Of a stretch of 64,000 nucleotides of DNA, positions 43,638 through 52,717 are shown piece by piece; within the stretch, counting starts at the first letter, position 1; each line of letters begins with the position of its first letter. The stretch is from Abyssibacter profundi (GTDB lineage Bacteria; Pseudomonadota; Gammaproteobacteria; Nevskiales; OUC007). The DNA lies in NCBI RefSeq assembly GCF_003151135.1, contig NZ_QEQK01000016.1, forward strand, positions 14,053 through 78,052, in the 5' to 3' direction. The position numbers and the translations under genes were made by a program. A model generated the notes under the pieces. The model had not been told where the DNA came from, searched no databases, and was given only the letters and a program-made list of their open reading frames with translations.

Positions 43638-46600
43638 TCGAGGCCCTGGTCCGTCGCGGCACGCTGCTGACCGTCGCGGCGCTCGTACTGTGCGTCCTGG
43701 GCTTGCTGGCGGCGTTGCGTGTGCCGGTGCAGATGATCCCGGACCTGGAGGTCCGCGAGATCTCGGTTCGCACCAGCTGGCCGGGTGCCACGCCGCAGGA
43801 CGTGGAAAAGGAAATTCTCATCGAGCAGGAAGAATTCCTGCGCGCCGTACCGAACCTGGCCCGGCTGATCTCTTATGCCTCGACCGGCCGCGCCGAAATC
43901 GAGCTGGAGTTCCCTTTTGGCACCGACATCACCCAGGCGCTAATCGACGTCAACAACGCCTTGTCGCAGGTTCCGGCCTACCCGGAAACCGTCGACGAGC
44001 CACGCGTCACCGCGGATTCTTTCTCCCAGAACGCGTTCATGTACTACCGCGTCGTGCCCCTGCCAGGCAACCCGCGCGCGCTGGACATGGACATGATGCA
44101 GGACTTTATCGATGACAACGTGCGCACACGCATGGAGCGGGTGCCCGGCGTATCGCAGGTGGAGGTGCGGGGCGGGGCGGAACGGCAGATTCAGATCTTC
44201 GTCGACCCCGCCGCCCTGGCCGAGCGCGGCGTCTCGCTCACCCAGCTGCGCGAGGCGATCCGGGCGCGCAACCGGGATGTCTCGGCCGGTGATCTCAATA
44301 CCGGCAAGCGACGATACCTGCTGCGCACGGTGGGTCGGTTTGACGACCTGATCGACATCGAGGACCTGATCATTGCCCGCGAAGGCGACGCCGTCGTGCG
44401 CCTGCGCGATGTCGCCGAGCTTCGCCTGGATCACTTCGAACTGCGGCGTCTGTCCTATGCCGAAGGCGCGCCGGCCATCACGCTGGCGGTCAACCGCATT
44501 TCGGGCTCCAACGTCATCGCCATCAAACAGGCCATGGCGCCGGTGGTCGAGGCCGTGAACCGCGACGTGCTGGAGCCTGCCGGCATGCGCATGAGCCTGA
44601 CCAGCGACGATGTGCGCTATGTCGAAGCCTCGGTGGCCAACGTCTGGCAGAACCTGGGCATTGGCGCCGTGCTCGCCACGCTGGTGTTGTTCGCGTTCCT
44701 GCGGTCGGTGCGGGCGACCGCCGTCGGCGTGCTCGGCGTACCCATCTGCACCATCGCGGCCTTCATGGGGCTGTTGCTGGCCGGGCGCACGATCAATGTG
44801 ATCTCGCTCGCGGGCGTGGCCTTTGCCATTGGCATGACGCTGGACAACACCATCGTCGTGCTCGAGGCCATCGAGCGCGAACGCCGGCAGGGTCTGGGCC
44901 GCTTTGCATCGGCGGTGGCCGGGGTCAAGCGCGTGTGGAGCGCGGTGCTGGCGTCCACGCTGACGACGGTGCTGGTGTTCGCCCCCATCCTGTTTATCGA
45001 AGAGGAAGCCGGGCAGCTGTATTCCGACATCGCGGTCGCCATTTCGGCGTCCATCCTCGCGTCGATGCTGGTGGCCATCACGTTGGTGCCCACGGCAGCC
45101 GCGCGACTCACCATGGCCGAAAACCGCCCCGAACCCGGCCGTGCGGTCCGCAAGCAAGTCGCCGCTGCCGTGGCCTGGCTGGTGGCCCGCCCCAGCCGTC
45201 GCTGGGGCTATCTGGGCGGTCTGACGGCCCTGGTCGTCGCCATTCTTGTTTGGCTGACGCCGCCTGCCGAGTACCTGCCAGAGGGTGAGGAGCCCAAGCT
45301 GTTTGCACGGATGATCGCGCCGCCCGGCTACAACCTGGACGAGATGACGGTCATCGCGGACGACCTCCAGGCCAAGCTCATGCCCTATGTCGAAGACGAT
45401 CCCGATCGCTTCGCGCGCGGCGAGGTTGACGTGCCCGCGCTGGCCTATATCAATCTGTCGGTGGACCCGGGCGGCCTGCGCATCATCACCGAGACCATCC
45501 GGCCCGCCCAGATCGATGCCCTCATCCCCATCCTGACGGACCTGTACACGGCCTACCCCGGGATGCGTGCATTCGTGTCCCGCGGTTCCATTATCAGCAG
45601 CAACGATGGCGGCACCCGCAGCGTGAATGTCGATATTTCCGGCGCAGATCTGGGTGCGATCTATACGGCGGCTGACCTGGTCTATGACCGCGCTCGCAGC
45701 GTGCTGGACGATCCGCAAATCGGCTCCCAGCCCTCGTCGCTAACGCTCAACCAACCGCTGGTGGAGGTGCGACCGGACTGGCTCCGCGCCTCCGAACTGG
45801 GGCTGACCGCCGAGGAACTGGGCTTTGCCGTCGCCGCCCTGTCTGATGGCGCCTTTGTCGACGAGTACTTTGTCGGCGATGACAAGGTCGACATGTACCT
45901 CTACAGCCAGGCGGGTCATGCGCAGGACCTTTCTGCCCTGCCCGAGCTGCCGATCGCCACTGCGGCCGGCATTGTGCCGATTTCAGCTGTGGCAACGCTG
46001 GTGGACACCGTGGATACCGACGAGATTCGCCGGGTCAATGGACAGCGCACAGTCACGCTCAACATCATCGCCCCGCGCTCCATCGCGCTGGAGACGGCGG
46101 TTGGCATCGTGCGGGAGGACATCATCGGCGCCCTGCAAGCCTCGGGAGAGCTGCCGGCGGGTGTGGTGCTCGATATCTCCGGTGCGGCCGACCAGCTCGA
46201 CGCCACACGCCAGGCCTTATCCGGCAATTTTGTGGTTTCACTGGTGCTCTGCTATCTGCTGCTGGTGGCCATCTTCACGCACTGGGGCTACCCCTTCGTG
46301 ATCATGACCATTGTTCCGCTCGGCGTAGCCGGGGGGATTGGCGGGCTGGTGTTGCTCAACCTGTTCCTGCGTCAGCCCTTCGACATGATTTCCATGCTGG
46401 GATTTCTGATTCTGCTGGGCACGGTGGTTAACAACCCGATTCTGATCGTGGACCGGGCACTGCAAAACCTGCGAGATGGCGAAGCCTCACCCGAGCGCGC
46501 CGTCACCGAGGCCGTGGACGCGCGCCTGCGCCCCATCATGATGTCGATGATCACCACCGTTGCCGGGTTGTCGCCGCTGGTCTTTATCCCCGGTGCGGGC

Positions 46601-46729
46601 ACGGAGCTCTACCGCGGCGTCGGCACCATCGTGTTGGCCGGCCTCGTGTTTTCCACCCTGGTCACGGTCACGCTGCTACCGGTTCTGCTCACCACGCTGC
46701 TGCGACTGCGGCCACGGCCGGCAGGCTAG
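43634..46729 (+). CDS. RND efflux transporter (inner-membrane pump)
   Basis: 1031 residues of the AcrB/HAE family: first helix, porter domain (PDLEVREISVRTSWPGATPQDVEKEI), TM helices 2-6 with GMTLDNTIVVLEAIERERRQG, second porter half and C-terminal TM bundle (GFLILLGTVVNNPILIVDRAL, MSMITTVAGLSPLVFIPGAGTEL). The single aspartate in the fourth helix (MTLDN) replaces the usual DD pair. ATGA overlap with the adaptor gene shows translational coupling. No outer-membrane TolC gene adjoins. The 3' end overlaps yceH by 4 bases. Confidence 0.93.
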   Translation: MIEALVRRGTLLTVAALVLCVLGLLAALRVPVQMIPDLEVREISVRTSWPGATPQDVEKEILIEQEEFLRAVPNLARLISYASTGRAEIELEFPFGTDITQALIDVNNALSQVPAYPETVDEPRVTADSFSQNAFMYYRVVPLPGNPRALDMDMMQDFIDDNVRTRMERVPGVSQVEVRGGAERQIQIFVDPAALAERGVSLTQLREAIRARNRDVSAGDLNTGKRRYLLRTVGRFDDLIDIEDLIIAREGDAVVRLRDVAELRLDHFELRRLSYAEGAPAITLAVNRISGSNVIAIKQAMAPVVEAVNRDVLEPAGMRMSLTSDDVRYVEASVANVWQNLGIGAVLATLVLFAFLRSVRATAVGVLGVPICTIAAFMGLLLAGRTINVISLAGVAFAIGMTLDNTIVVLEAIERERRQGLGRFASAVAGVKRVWSAVLASTLTTVLVFAPILFIEEEAGQLYSDIAVAISASILASMLVAITLVPTAAARLTMAENRPEPGRAVRKQVAAAVAWLVARPSRRWGYLGGLTALVVAILVWLTPPAEYLPEGEEPKLFARMIAPPGYNLDEMTVIADDLQAKLMPYVEDDPDRFARGEVDVPALAYINLSVDPGGLRIITETIRPAQIDALIPILTDLYTAYPGMRAFVSRGSIISSNDGGTRSVNVDISGADLGAIYTAADLVYDRARSVLDDPQIGSQPSSLTLNQPLVEVRPDWLRASELGLTAEELGFAVAALSDGAFVDEYFVGDDKVDMYLYSQAGHAQDLSALPELPIATAAGIVPISAVATLVDTVDTDEIRRVNGQRTVTLNIIAPRSIALETAVGIVREDIIGALQASGELPAGVVLDISGAADQLDATRQALSGNFVVSLVLCYLLLVAIFTHWGYPFVIMTIVPLGVAGGIGGLVLLNLFLRQPFDMISMLGFLILLGTVVNNPILIVDRALQNLRDGEASPERAVTEAVDARLRPIMMSMITTVAGLSPLVFIPGAGTELYRGVGTIVLAGLVFSTLVTVTLLPVLLTTLLRLRPRPAG

Positions 46730-47361
46730 TTGCCCAGGGCGTCTTCCAGTGCCTGCATCCGGGCCTCCAAGGCCTCGACCCGGGCCAGCAGCTCGTCCCG
46801 GCTGGCGGATGATGCCCGTGAGGCCGGCGGCGTCGGCGGCGCCACGGCCACATCCGGAATCTCTGGCGCACCGCAAAGTGTATGCGCGATGCGTGGTTCC
46901 TTCTGCCCCGGCTGACGCGGCAGCGTCAGGATGAGCGGCTCGCTGCGATCACCAAGAAATTCCAATGCGGCGTCCAGCTCCGCTGGCGTGCCGGGGCCCC
47001 GCAGGCCCTCGGCCCGACTGCGCAACTCCGACCGGGTCTGTGGTCCGCGCAGCATCAATACCGCGAGAATCGCGGCCGAATGATCCTTGAGCAACAAGCG
47101 GTGTTTGAAGTTCTGGCGCCATTTCGGCACTCGGGAGCCGCTGTCCTCACGACTGCAAAAACGATACTCGGCCAGCTGCGTCAGCGCGCGACCAACCTCA
47201 CCCTCCGTCAGCGACATGACCGGCAGGCGTGAGGATTTTTGATTGGACGCCGCCATGATCGCGTTGACGGTCATGGGGTAGTAATTGGGGGTCGTGATCG
47301 ATTTCTCGAACAACGCGGCGAGGACGCGAGCCTCGGCCGGGGACAGTTCTGGCGTCTCCAC
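46726..47361 (-). CDS. yceH: YceH family (DUF480) protein
   Basis: 211 residues. GTG 47361 is preferred over GTG 47376 because AGGAG lies 6 bases before it and the protein then begins near the family start ETPELSPAEARVLAALFEKSITTPNYYPMTVNAI. Two winged-helix domains follow (SLTEGEVGRALTQLAEYRF; AILAVLMLRGPQTRSELRSRAEGL), then FLGDRSEPLILTLPRQPGQKEPRIAH. The last 40 residues are a coiled coil. Function not established; the fold suggests DNA binding. Confidence 0.92.
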   Translation of the reverse strand: METPELSPAEARVLAALFEKSITTPNYYPMTVNAIMAASNQKSSRLPVMSLTEGEVGRALTQLAEYRFCSREDSGSRVPKWRQNFKHRLLLKDHSAAILAVLMLRGPQTRSELRSRAEGLRGPGTPAELDAALEFLGDRSEPLILTLPRQPGQKEPRIAHTLCGAPEIPDVAVAPPTPPASRASSASRDELLARVEALEARMQALEDALGN

Positions 47362-47540
47362 GAAACGCTCCTGCACGTTGGCGGGGCGTCAGTTTGCCAT
47401 GGCCACGCGCTGTTCGCTGCGCGGGTTACCGGCGCTCGTCGTTGCCGCTTTCGGGCAGGCCGGATAGGCGGGTCAGCCACTCGGCATGGGGCGGAGCGTC
47501 CACCCACCGACCATCGCTCACCAGATGCGGCGGCTCCGCG

Positions 47541-47573
47541 CTCCGGGCCGTCGATGTACACGACGGCCCGGAG
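47541..47573. other. Long perfect hairpin in the yceH/subtilase intergenic region
   Basis: Thirteen-base perfect stem CTCCGGGCCGTCG (47541-47553) with CGACGGCCCGGAG (47561-47573) and a 7-base loop, 18 bases past the subtilase stop on the minus strand. No T-run; candidate terminator or RNA-stability element. Past it, minus strand, is a short open stretch ending VDAPPHAEWLTRLSGLPESG near 47464, possibly a gene remnant. Confidence 0.5.
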
Positions 47574-47590
47574 ACCTCACGACGCCGGGC

Positions 47591-49498
47591 TTATCGCGGC
47601 GACACAGACCGCCGTCGCAGCGAGGCGGCAAGGAACAGCGGCAGCAAGGCCCATAGCCCCCAGGCACCGCTGGACCCGGATGGCGGCTGCCCGCCGGCAG
47701 CGGCGGTTCCGTTCACGGCGGGTGCAGCGACGGCGCTGACTTGGTCTGCCTCCACCTCGGCGGTGATGGGCTGGTCGCCAGCTCCCTCGATGGTCAGACT
47801 CAGCGCCCAGTTGCCGCCCGGCGCCAGACTGTCAATCTGGTACTGCTCGGTCGCCTTGGTCGTCGGCATCTGCACGCTGGAATCCACCGCCGTCACCGTT
47901 GCGCCCGCGGGCAGGTCTACGGAGACGGTGACACCCGTGGCTGCGATGGCGGCATCTGCGGGCAGGCTGACCGTGGCGACATAAGTCAGGCTGTTACCCG
48001 AGGCCGAGCCACTGGCATCCACCGCCAGCACCGGCCGCCGCGTCACCGCTTCATACGCGTCGATACGGCCGTAGCCGGAGGTGTTGTTGGGGATGTCGGC
48101 ATCCGTCGTGCCGCCACAGGTTTCGCCATGCGCAATGGGCACGGCGGTCTGCTCGATGATCGCCCGTACATCGTCCACGCGACCGATGAGTTTGGGTTCA
48201 GCAGACAGCAGCAGGGCCACCAGTCCGGCCACATGCGGGCCCGCCATACTGGTGCCGCTCAGAGCCGCGTACTCACCGTTGATCGTCGCCGACAACGTGC
48301 TGACGCCCGGGGCGACGACATTGGGTTTGACCCGCATGGACAAATCGCTGAGCACCGGGCCACGGCTGGAAAAGCCGGCCATGACGTCCTCGACATTCGT
48401 CGCGCCTACCGAGAAGGATTCCTCGTAAACCGCCAGCGGGAAGGCGATGGTGCTGCACTCGGACCCATCGTTCCCGGCGGACACGACCTGCACAATCCCT
48501 GCGGCCTTGGTGGCCTTGTTCAGGTCATCGAGCATCGGCGGTGCACAGCCCTCCAGGCAGCCCCAGGAGTTGTTGACCACATGCGGCGCCATGGCCGGGT
48601 CGGCACCGGCCGGGTCGTCGATGGGATACGGCGCGATCATCCACTCCATGCAGTCCATGTAGGCCGGGACCGTGCCGAGACCGACGATGGGGTCATAAAG
48701 CGAGCGGCAGGCAATCCACTCGGCGCCCGGGGCCATGCCAATCTGCATGCCCTGGCCATCGTCACCCACCATGGTCCCGGTGGTATGCGTGCCATGACCG
48801 TGTGAGTCACAGGGCTCGCCCGGATCGGCACAGAACAGATCGGACGCGCCGAAGGCATTGCGCCAGTTGTAGTCGTGGCTGCCCGTCCGGGTGCCTGGAT
48901 CCCAGCCGCGGTACTTGTCCTGCAGGGCCGGATGCGTCCATTCCACACCGATATCGTGATCACCGACGACAATCCCCTCACCGTTGATACCTGCCGCCCA
49001 GACCTCAGGGGCGCGAACCAGCGCAACGCCGGCTTCCACCGCCTTGTGCGGGGTCTGCTTGGGCGCAGCCTGCTCGACCGGCGCGGGCGCCGGAATCGGC
49101 TGGAGCCAGTGCACATGCGCCACACCGGGCAGTCGCGCCACCGCTTCCAGGTCTGCCACGGTGCCCTGAACATGCACGGCATTGGAAATCCAGAAGGCTC
49201 GGTGCGTGACTCCGCGGGCCTGCAGCAAAGCCAGCAGCGGAGCCTGACTCCGCTGCGCCGTGGCCTGCAGGGTTTGCATGACAAAGCGCCCCTTGGCCGC
49301 CTTATCGGTCAGCGCCTCGGCACCTGATAGGTCGGCCTGATCCTGCAACTGGACCATGAAGTCGACCGTGGTCAGCGTCTGTAAATCACTCAACAATTGC
49401 TGATCGACCTTGGCACGCCAGTCGACATCCAGAGCCCAGCTGGCCGTGCTCACACACAACCACGCACTGATGCACAGTGCGATTCGTTTGCTATTCAT
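47591..49498 (-). CDS. Secreted subtilisin-family (S8) serine protease with C-terminal sorting-like tail
   Basis: 635 residues from ATG 49498 (GGGGA upstream), signal peptide LCISAWLCVSTASWALD, then an I9-like propeptide (residues about 25-140). Catalytic Asp is in VVGDHDIGVEWTHP, His in SHGHGTHTTGT and Ser in SGTSMAGPHVAGL, with the oxyanion Asn in HVVNNSWG. A beta-rich domain follows (VSVDLPAGATVTAVDSS), then Gly/Ser linker, hydrophobic GAWGLWALLPLFLAASL and RRR, which looks like a GlyGly-CTERM sorting tag. It is likely exported and anchored or released by rhombosortase. Confidence 0.9.
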   Translation of the reverse strand: MNSKRIALCISAWLCVSTASWALDVDWRAKVDQQLLSDLQTLTTVDFMVQLQDQADLSGAEALTDKAAKGRFVMQTLQATAQRSQAPLLALLQARGVTHRAFWISNAVHVQGTVADLEAVARLPGVAHVHWLQPIPAPAPVEQAAPKQTPHKAVEAGVALVRAPEVWAAGINGEGIVVGDHDIGVEWTHPALQDKYRGWDPGTRTGSHDYNWRNAFGASDLFCADPGEPCDSHGHGTHTTGTMVGDDGQGMQIGMAPGAEWIACRSLYDPIVGLGTVPAYMDCMEWMIAPYPIDDPAGADPAMAPHVVNNSWGCLEGCAPPMLDDLNKATKAAGIVQVVSAGNDGSECSTIAFPLAVYEESFSVGATNVEDVMAGFSSRGPVLSDLSMRVKPNVVAPGVSTLSATINGEYAALSGTSMAGPHVAGLVALLLSAEPKLIGRVDDVRAIIEQTAVPIAHGETCGGTTDADIPNNTSGYGRIDAYEAVTRRPVLAVDASGSASGNSLTYVATVSLPADAAIAATGVTVSVDLPAGATVTAVDSSVQMPTTKATEQYQIDSLAPGGNWALSLTIEGAGDQPITAEVEADQVSAVAAPAVNGTAAAGGQPPSGSSGAWGLWALLPLFLAASLRRRSVSPR

Positions 49499-49647
49499 TG
49501 ATTCCCCATCTGATCTTGTTGTGGCCACGGGCGGCGCTGCCGCTCGGTGGAGCAAGAAGCTTGCCGCATTCCCGTCGCGCTGTCCGCCACTCGCCTTGTG
49601 TGCCTTGGCGGCGCACACTGCACCCAAAGCGACAGGAGATCCGCGCC

Positions 49648-50577
49648 ATGAGCTATCACCCTGCCCCAACACCCGATTGTCAGGAGCAGCACGGACGCGT
49701 GCAGCGACTGGTCGAGGGCAGACAGCGCGACCTCGGCGGTTTCTGTGTCCGCCGGGTGCTGCCTGCACGAGATCAACCCATGCTCGGACCCTTTATCTTC
49801 CTGGACGAAATGGGGCCGGCCGAGCTACCTGCCGGCAAAGGCATCAATGTTCGCCCCCACCCGCATATCGGGCTGGCCACGATGACCTACTTGTTTGAGG
49901 GCGAGATTCTGCATCGCGATAGCGTGGGCGCGGTGCAGCCGATTACGCCGGGGGCCGTTAATCTCATGACCGCCGGCCGCGGTATCGTCCACTCCGAGCG
50001 GGCGGGTTCTGATCTGGACCGGGCCGCAGGCCTGCATGGCCTCCAGTGCTGGATGGCCCTGCCGGACGACCTGGAAGACTGTGCCCCCGCGTTCGCCCAC
50101 TACACCGCCGACGACATTCCCAGCATTTCACGGCCCGGCGCCGATATTCGGGTCATCATGGGACAGGCCTTCGACCAACGGTCGCCTGTGCAGACCGCAT
50201 CCCCTGCGCTGTACTGCGAATGCCGTCTCGCCAGTGGCGCCACCCTGGCCTGCCCGGCCGCCACGGAGCGCGGGATTTACGTGGTTCAAGGTCGACTGCG
50301 CATCGGCGGCACCGTCTGCGAAGCCGGCAGCCTGGCCGTGCTGGATGCCGAAGACGCCGTCGAATTAAGGGCCGAAACCGACACGCTGTGCGTGATTCTC
50401 GGCGGCGACCCCGTGGGTCAGCGGCACATTTTCTGGAACTTCGTTGCGCGCAGCCCCGCGACCATCGAGCAGGCCAAAGCCGACTGGATGGCGCGCCGCT
50501 TCCCCGACATTCCGGACGACAACGAAGAGTGGATCCCGATCCCCGAATGGCCCGGCGCCAGCGGGACCCGGCCATGA
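49648..50577 (+). CDS. Pirin family protein
   Basis: 309 residues. ATG 49648 follows AGGAG. The cupin metal ligands are in HPHIGLATMTYLFEGEILHRDS and the pirin motif GRGIVHSERAGSD is intact; a second degenerate cupin occupies the C-terminal half. Bacterial pirins often act as quercetinase-like dioxygenases or affect central metabolism. The stop overlaps the OsmC gene as ATGA. Confidence 0.9.
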   Translation: MSYHPAPTPDCQEQHGRVQRLVEGRQRDLGGFCVRRVLPARDQPMLGPFIFLDEMGPAELPAGKGINVRPHPHIGLATMTYLFEGEILHRDSVGAVQPITPGAVNLMTAGRGIVHSERAGSDLDRAAGLHGLQCWMALPDDLEDCAPAFAHYTADDIPSISRPGADIRVIMGQAFDQRSPVQTASPALYCECRLASGATLACPAATERGIYVVQGRLRIGGTVCEAGSLAVLDAEDAVELRAETDTLCVILGGDPVGQRHIFWNFVARSPATIEQAKADWMARRFPDIPDDNEEWIPIPEWPGASGTRP

Positions 50578-50975
50578 AGACACTGGCCACCGCAACCGTC
50601 CGCTCGACGGACACTCCCTATCGTCAGGACATCGAGACCCGGGGTTTTCACCTGGTGGGTGACGAGCCGCCAGAACCCGCTGGCCCTGGCCCCTACGACT
50701 ACTTCCTCACCGGCCTGGGCATGTGCACCACCATCACCTTGCAAATGTACGCCGAGCGCAAGGGCTGGGATCTCGGGACCGTCTCGGTGTCACTGACCCT
50801 AACGAAGGATGCCGACGGACAGACACACATCCATCGCCACATCCACGCGACCGGCGACCTCAGCGACCGCCAATGGGATCGCCTGCTGGAGATCGCAGCG
50901 AAAACGCCGGTGACCCGCACGGTCATCGACGGGGCCTCGGTCACCAGCGACCGAGGCAACGCAGCCGCACCGTAA
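50574..50975 (+). CDS. OsmC family protein
   Basis: 133 residues. Family features: GDEPPEPAGPGPYDYFLTGLGMCTTITLQMYAERKGWDL, where the Cys in GMCTT is the first peroxidatic cysteine; the second OsmC cysteine, usually after a CPV-type motif, is replaced here by TPVTRT, so the peroxide cycle is probably lost. Coupled to the pirin gene. Confidence 0.82.
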   Translation: MKTLATATVRSTDTPYRQDIETRGFHLVGDEPPEPAGPGPYDYFLTGLGMCTTITLQMYAERKGWDLGTVSVSLTLTKDADGQTHIHRHIHATGDLSDRQWDRLLEIAAKTPVTRTVIDGASVTSDRGNAAAP

Positions 50976-51112
50976 CCCGGCCGCCTCATGTCCGGTGTCT
51001 GGTCGCCTTCGCCCAGCCCCTGCTGCAGGCATCCAAGCCCCGACGCGCGATGCAAACCGCAGCTGTGACCGGACACATGCGCGATGTAGCGCGACTTGCG
51101 GGGGCAGGCCGC

Positions 51113-51445
51113 ATGCTTCAGCGTCAGCAAGTTATGGTTAGCCGCGCATCGACATTCCAGACCCTGACGCCCCGGCGCTTGACGCCCGTGCTTGCGCTCG
51201 TGGTGCTGGTATTGCTCGCGCAATATGCGTCGGTCATCCATGCCGAAGAGCATCTATTTCACGAAAGCGATGACACTTGCATCGCATTTCACCAGGCCGA
51301 AAAACAGCCGCTTCCCAACAGCTCAGCCACGCCCCCCGCAAGCATCGTGGGGACGGCGCAACGCAGCTGTGCCCCGCTTCAGCGCGCCCTCGTGCCCGTT
51401 GTCGCGAACTTTCACGCACGTGCACCGCCCAGCCGCCCGCTGTAA
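51113..51445 (+). CDS. Small exported Cys/His protein upstream of a metal-type TonB receptor
   Basis: 110 residues from ATG 51113. Ala/Leu-rich membrane or signal segment (LTPVLALVVLVLLAQYASVIHA), then EEHLFHESDDTCIAFHQAEKQP and an Ala/Pro-rich tail ending in HARAPPSRPL. The pattern H---H----C--FH could bind metal. A second protein of the same layout occurs at 62925. Proteins of this sort often precede zinc-type TonB receptors; function unknown. Confidence 0.7.
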   Translation: MLQRQQVMVSRASTFQTLTPRRLTPVLALVVLVLLAQYASVIHAEEHLFHESDDTCIAFHQAEKQPLPNSSATPPASIVGTAQRSCAPLQRALVPVVANFHARAPPSRPL

Positions 51446-51634
51446 GCGCTGACACATTCCGGCCATGGCCGGAGCACTGGCATTTGCGATGCCAGTCGAA
51501 TCTGTACGGGCACCGTGTCTCCGCAGGGCGCCCCGAACCCAAATCCAGCGAACAAGCCCGCAGCTTGCCGGCGCGCCGTGAATAACGCGCGAGCCGCGAG
51601 CGGGGGTTGTGTGCGCAATCCAAGAGTATTTCTC
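51446..51634 (+). other. Leader region with two perfect hairpins before the His-rich lipoprotein gene
   Basis: Two inverted repeats, CCGGCCATGGCCGG near 51465-51478 and ACTGGCAT-TTGCG-ATGCCAGT near 51477-51498, lie in the 190 bases before the lipoprotein ATG. I compared them with cobalamin, TPP and manganese riboswitch cores and saw none of the invariant blocks. They could mark an operator, terminator of the small gene or structured leader. Confidence 0.35.
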
Positions 51635-52669
51635 ATGCGACTGAACAAAAAATTCTTGCTTGTCTCCTTGCTGAGCGGCCCGGCACTGCTGCTGGGCGCC
51701 TGTAGCGATTCCTCCGGCGGCTCCGGTGACGATGGCGAGGGCGTCTTCATCGGCCTGCCGGAAGGCTTGAGCCTGAACATGATCAATGCCTCCAACGGCG
51801 GCTTTTATACCTACAACACGACCACCGGCATCCTCGCCGACCAGAACGCTGTTGCGGCCGCTAGCCAGGATTCAGCCGTACAGAACACCCAGATCACGGA
51901 TACGTCGGCTATCGGCCACTTTCTCGTCTGGGCGGATGCGGAAGACGAGCATGATCACGAGGCCAAGAACGAGGAAGAGGAAGACATCCATCTGGAATCT
52001 CGCTTCCTGCTGATGCGCCCCAGCTACCAGCCCGGCAGTTCGATCGATGCCGACCAGTTCTCGGTGTTGTTCGACTTTCACGACGACGAACTGGCCGGCC
52101 ACTTGGCCGACGAGTACCGGGATCCCGAACCCGGCAGCCAGGTGACCGAGGAACTGGAGCGCCTCAATGCGTTTGTCACCGAGCAATCCGAACTCGAGGC
52201 GGAAGTCGCGGAAGCGCTGGACAGCGAGGGGCAGACGCTCTGCAAAGCCTATATCGACCCCTATCTCGCCGCTGAATTAGCCCACACCCACGAAGGCGAG
52301 GAAGGCAGCAGCGAAGAGGCCGCGCACGAGGAAACGCTGGTCCACTACGCGCTCACCGACACCGGCCGGATGTATTTCTACGAGGAACACGAGGGCGCAC
52401 TGGAAAGCCTCCAGGGCTTCGTCAAGCTCGACGCCACCAGCAGCATCCAGGATTGCGCCCGGACCAGCATCGCCCGCGTCAGCGAAGCAGGCGTGCTCGT
52501 CTTCATCCCCGAGACCCAGACCCTCTACCTGGTCGACGCGCATGACGGGTCCGACTTCCATCAGCACTCCACATGGTCAGCGGACTTGCTCATGCCTGCG
52601 GGCGCGCGAGCCGACCTCGTCGCAATCGTCGGGGCTGGTGAGGCGCACGAGCACGACCACGAAGAGTAA
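51635..52669 (+). CDS. His/Glu/Asp-rich lipoprotein, likely metal-binding
   Basis: 344 residues, lipobox LLGACSDSSGG. The mature protein has many acidic and His clusters: DAEDEHDHEAKNEEEEDIH, FHDDELAGH, HTHEGEEGSSEEAAHEE, YEEHEGALE and the terminal EAHEHDHEE. Two lone cysteines (TLCKAY, QDCART) occur. Composition suggests binding of zinc or other divalent metal on the outer membrane. Position before a ZnuD-like receptor supports a role as metal scavenger or chaperone for it. No catalytic domain recognised. Confidence 0.78.
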   Translation: MRLNKKFLLVSLLSGPALLLGACSDSSGGSGDDGEGVFIGLPEGLSLNMINASNGGFYTYNTTTGILADQNAVAAASQDSAVQNTQITDTSAIGHFLVWADAEDEHDHEAKNEEEEDIHLESRFLLMRPSYQPGSSIDADQFSVLFDFHDDELAGHLADEYRDPEPGSQVTEELERLNAFVTEQSELEAEVAEALDSEGQTLCKAYIDPYLAAELAHTHEGEEGSSEEAAHEETLVHYALTDTGRMYFYEEHEGALESLQGFVKLDATSSIQDCARTSIARVSEAGVLVFIPETQTLYLVDAHDGSDFHQHSTWSADLLMPAGARADLVAIVGAGEAHEHDHEE

Positions 52670-52675
52670 ACCGGT

Positions 52676-52705
52676 GACGCCGGGGTGCCTGCGCGCCCCG
52701 GCGTC
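52676..52705. other. Perfect 10-bp hairpin between lipoprotein and TonB receptor genes
   Basis: Stem GACGCCGGGG (52676-52685) with CCCCGGCGTC (52696-52705), 10-base loop, in the 48 bases between the two genes and 12 bases before the receptor ATG. No T-run. It may attenuate or pace receptor translation. Confidence 0.5.
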
Positions 52706-52717
52706 CGGGTACTGCCT

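Noticed and set aside
43940-45718. Minus-strand open frame of 592 codons
   Set aside because: Antisense to the RND pump; His/Gln/Arg-rich shadow with no membrane or domain pattern.
51446-51634. Cobalamin riboswitch
   Set aside because: The invariant core blocks of the B12 element are absent; only generic hairpins are present.
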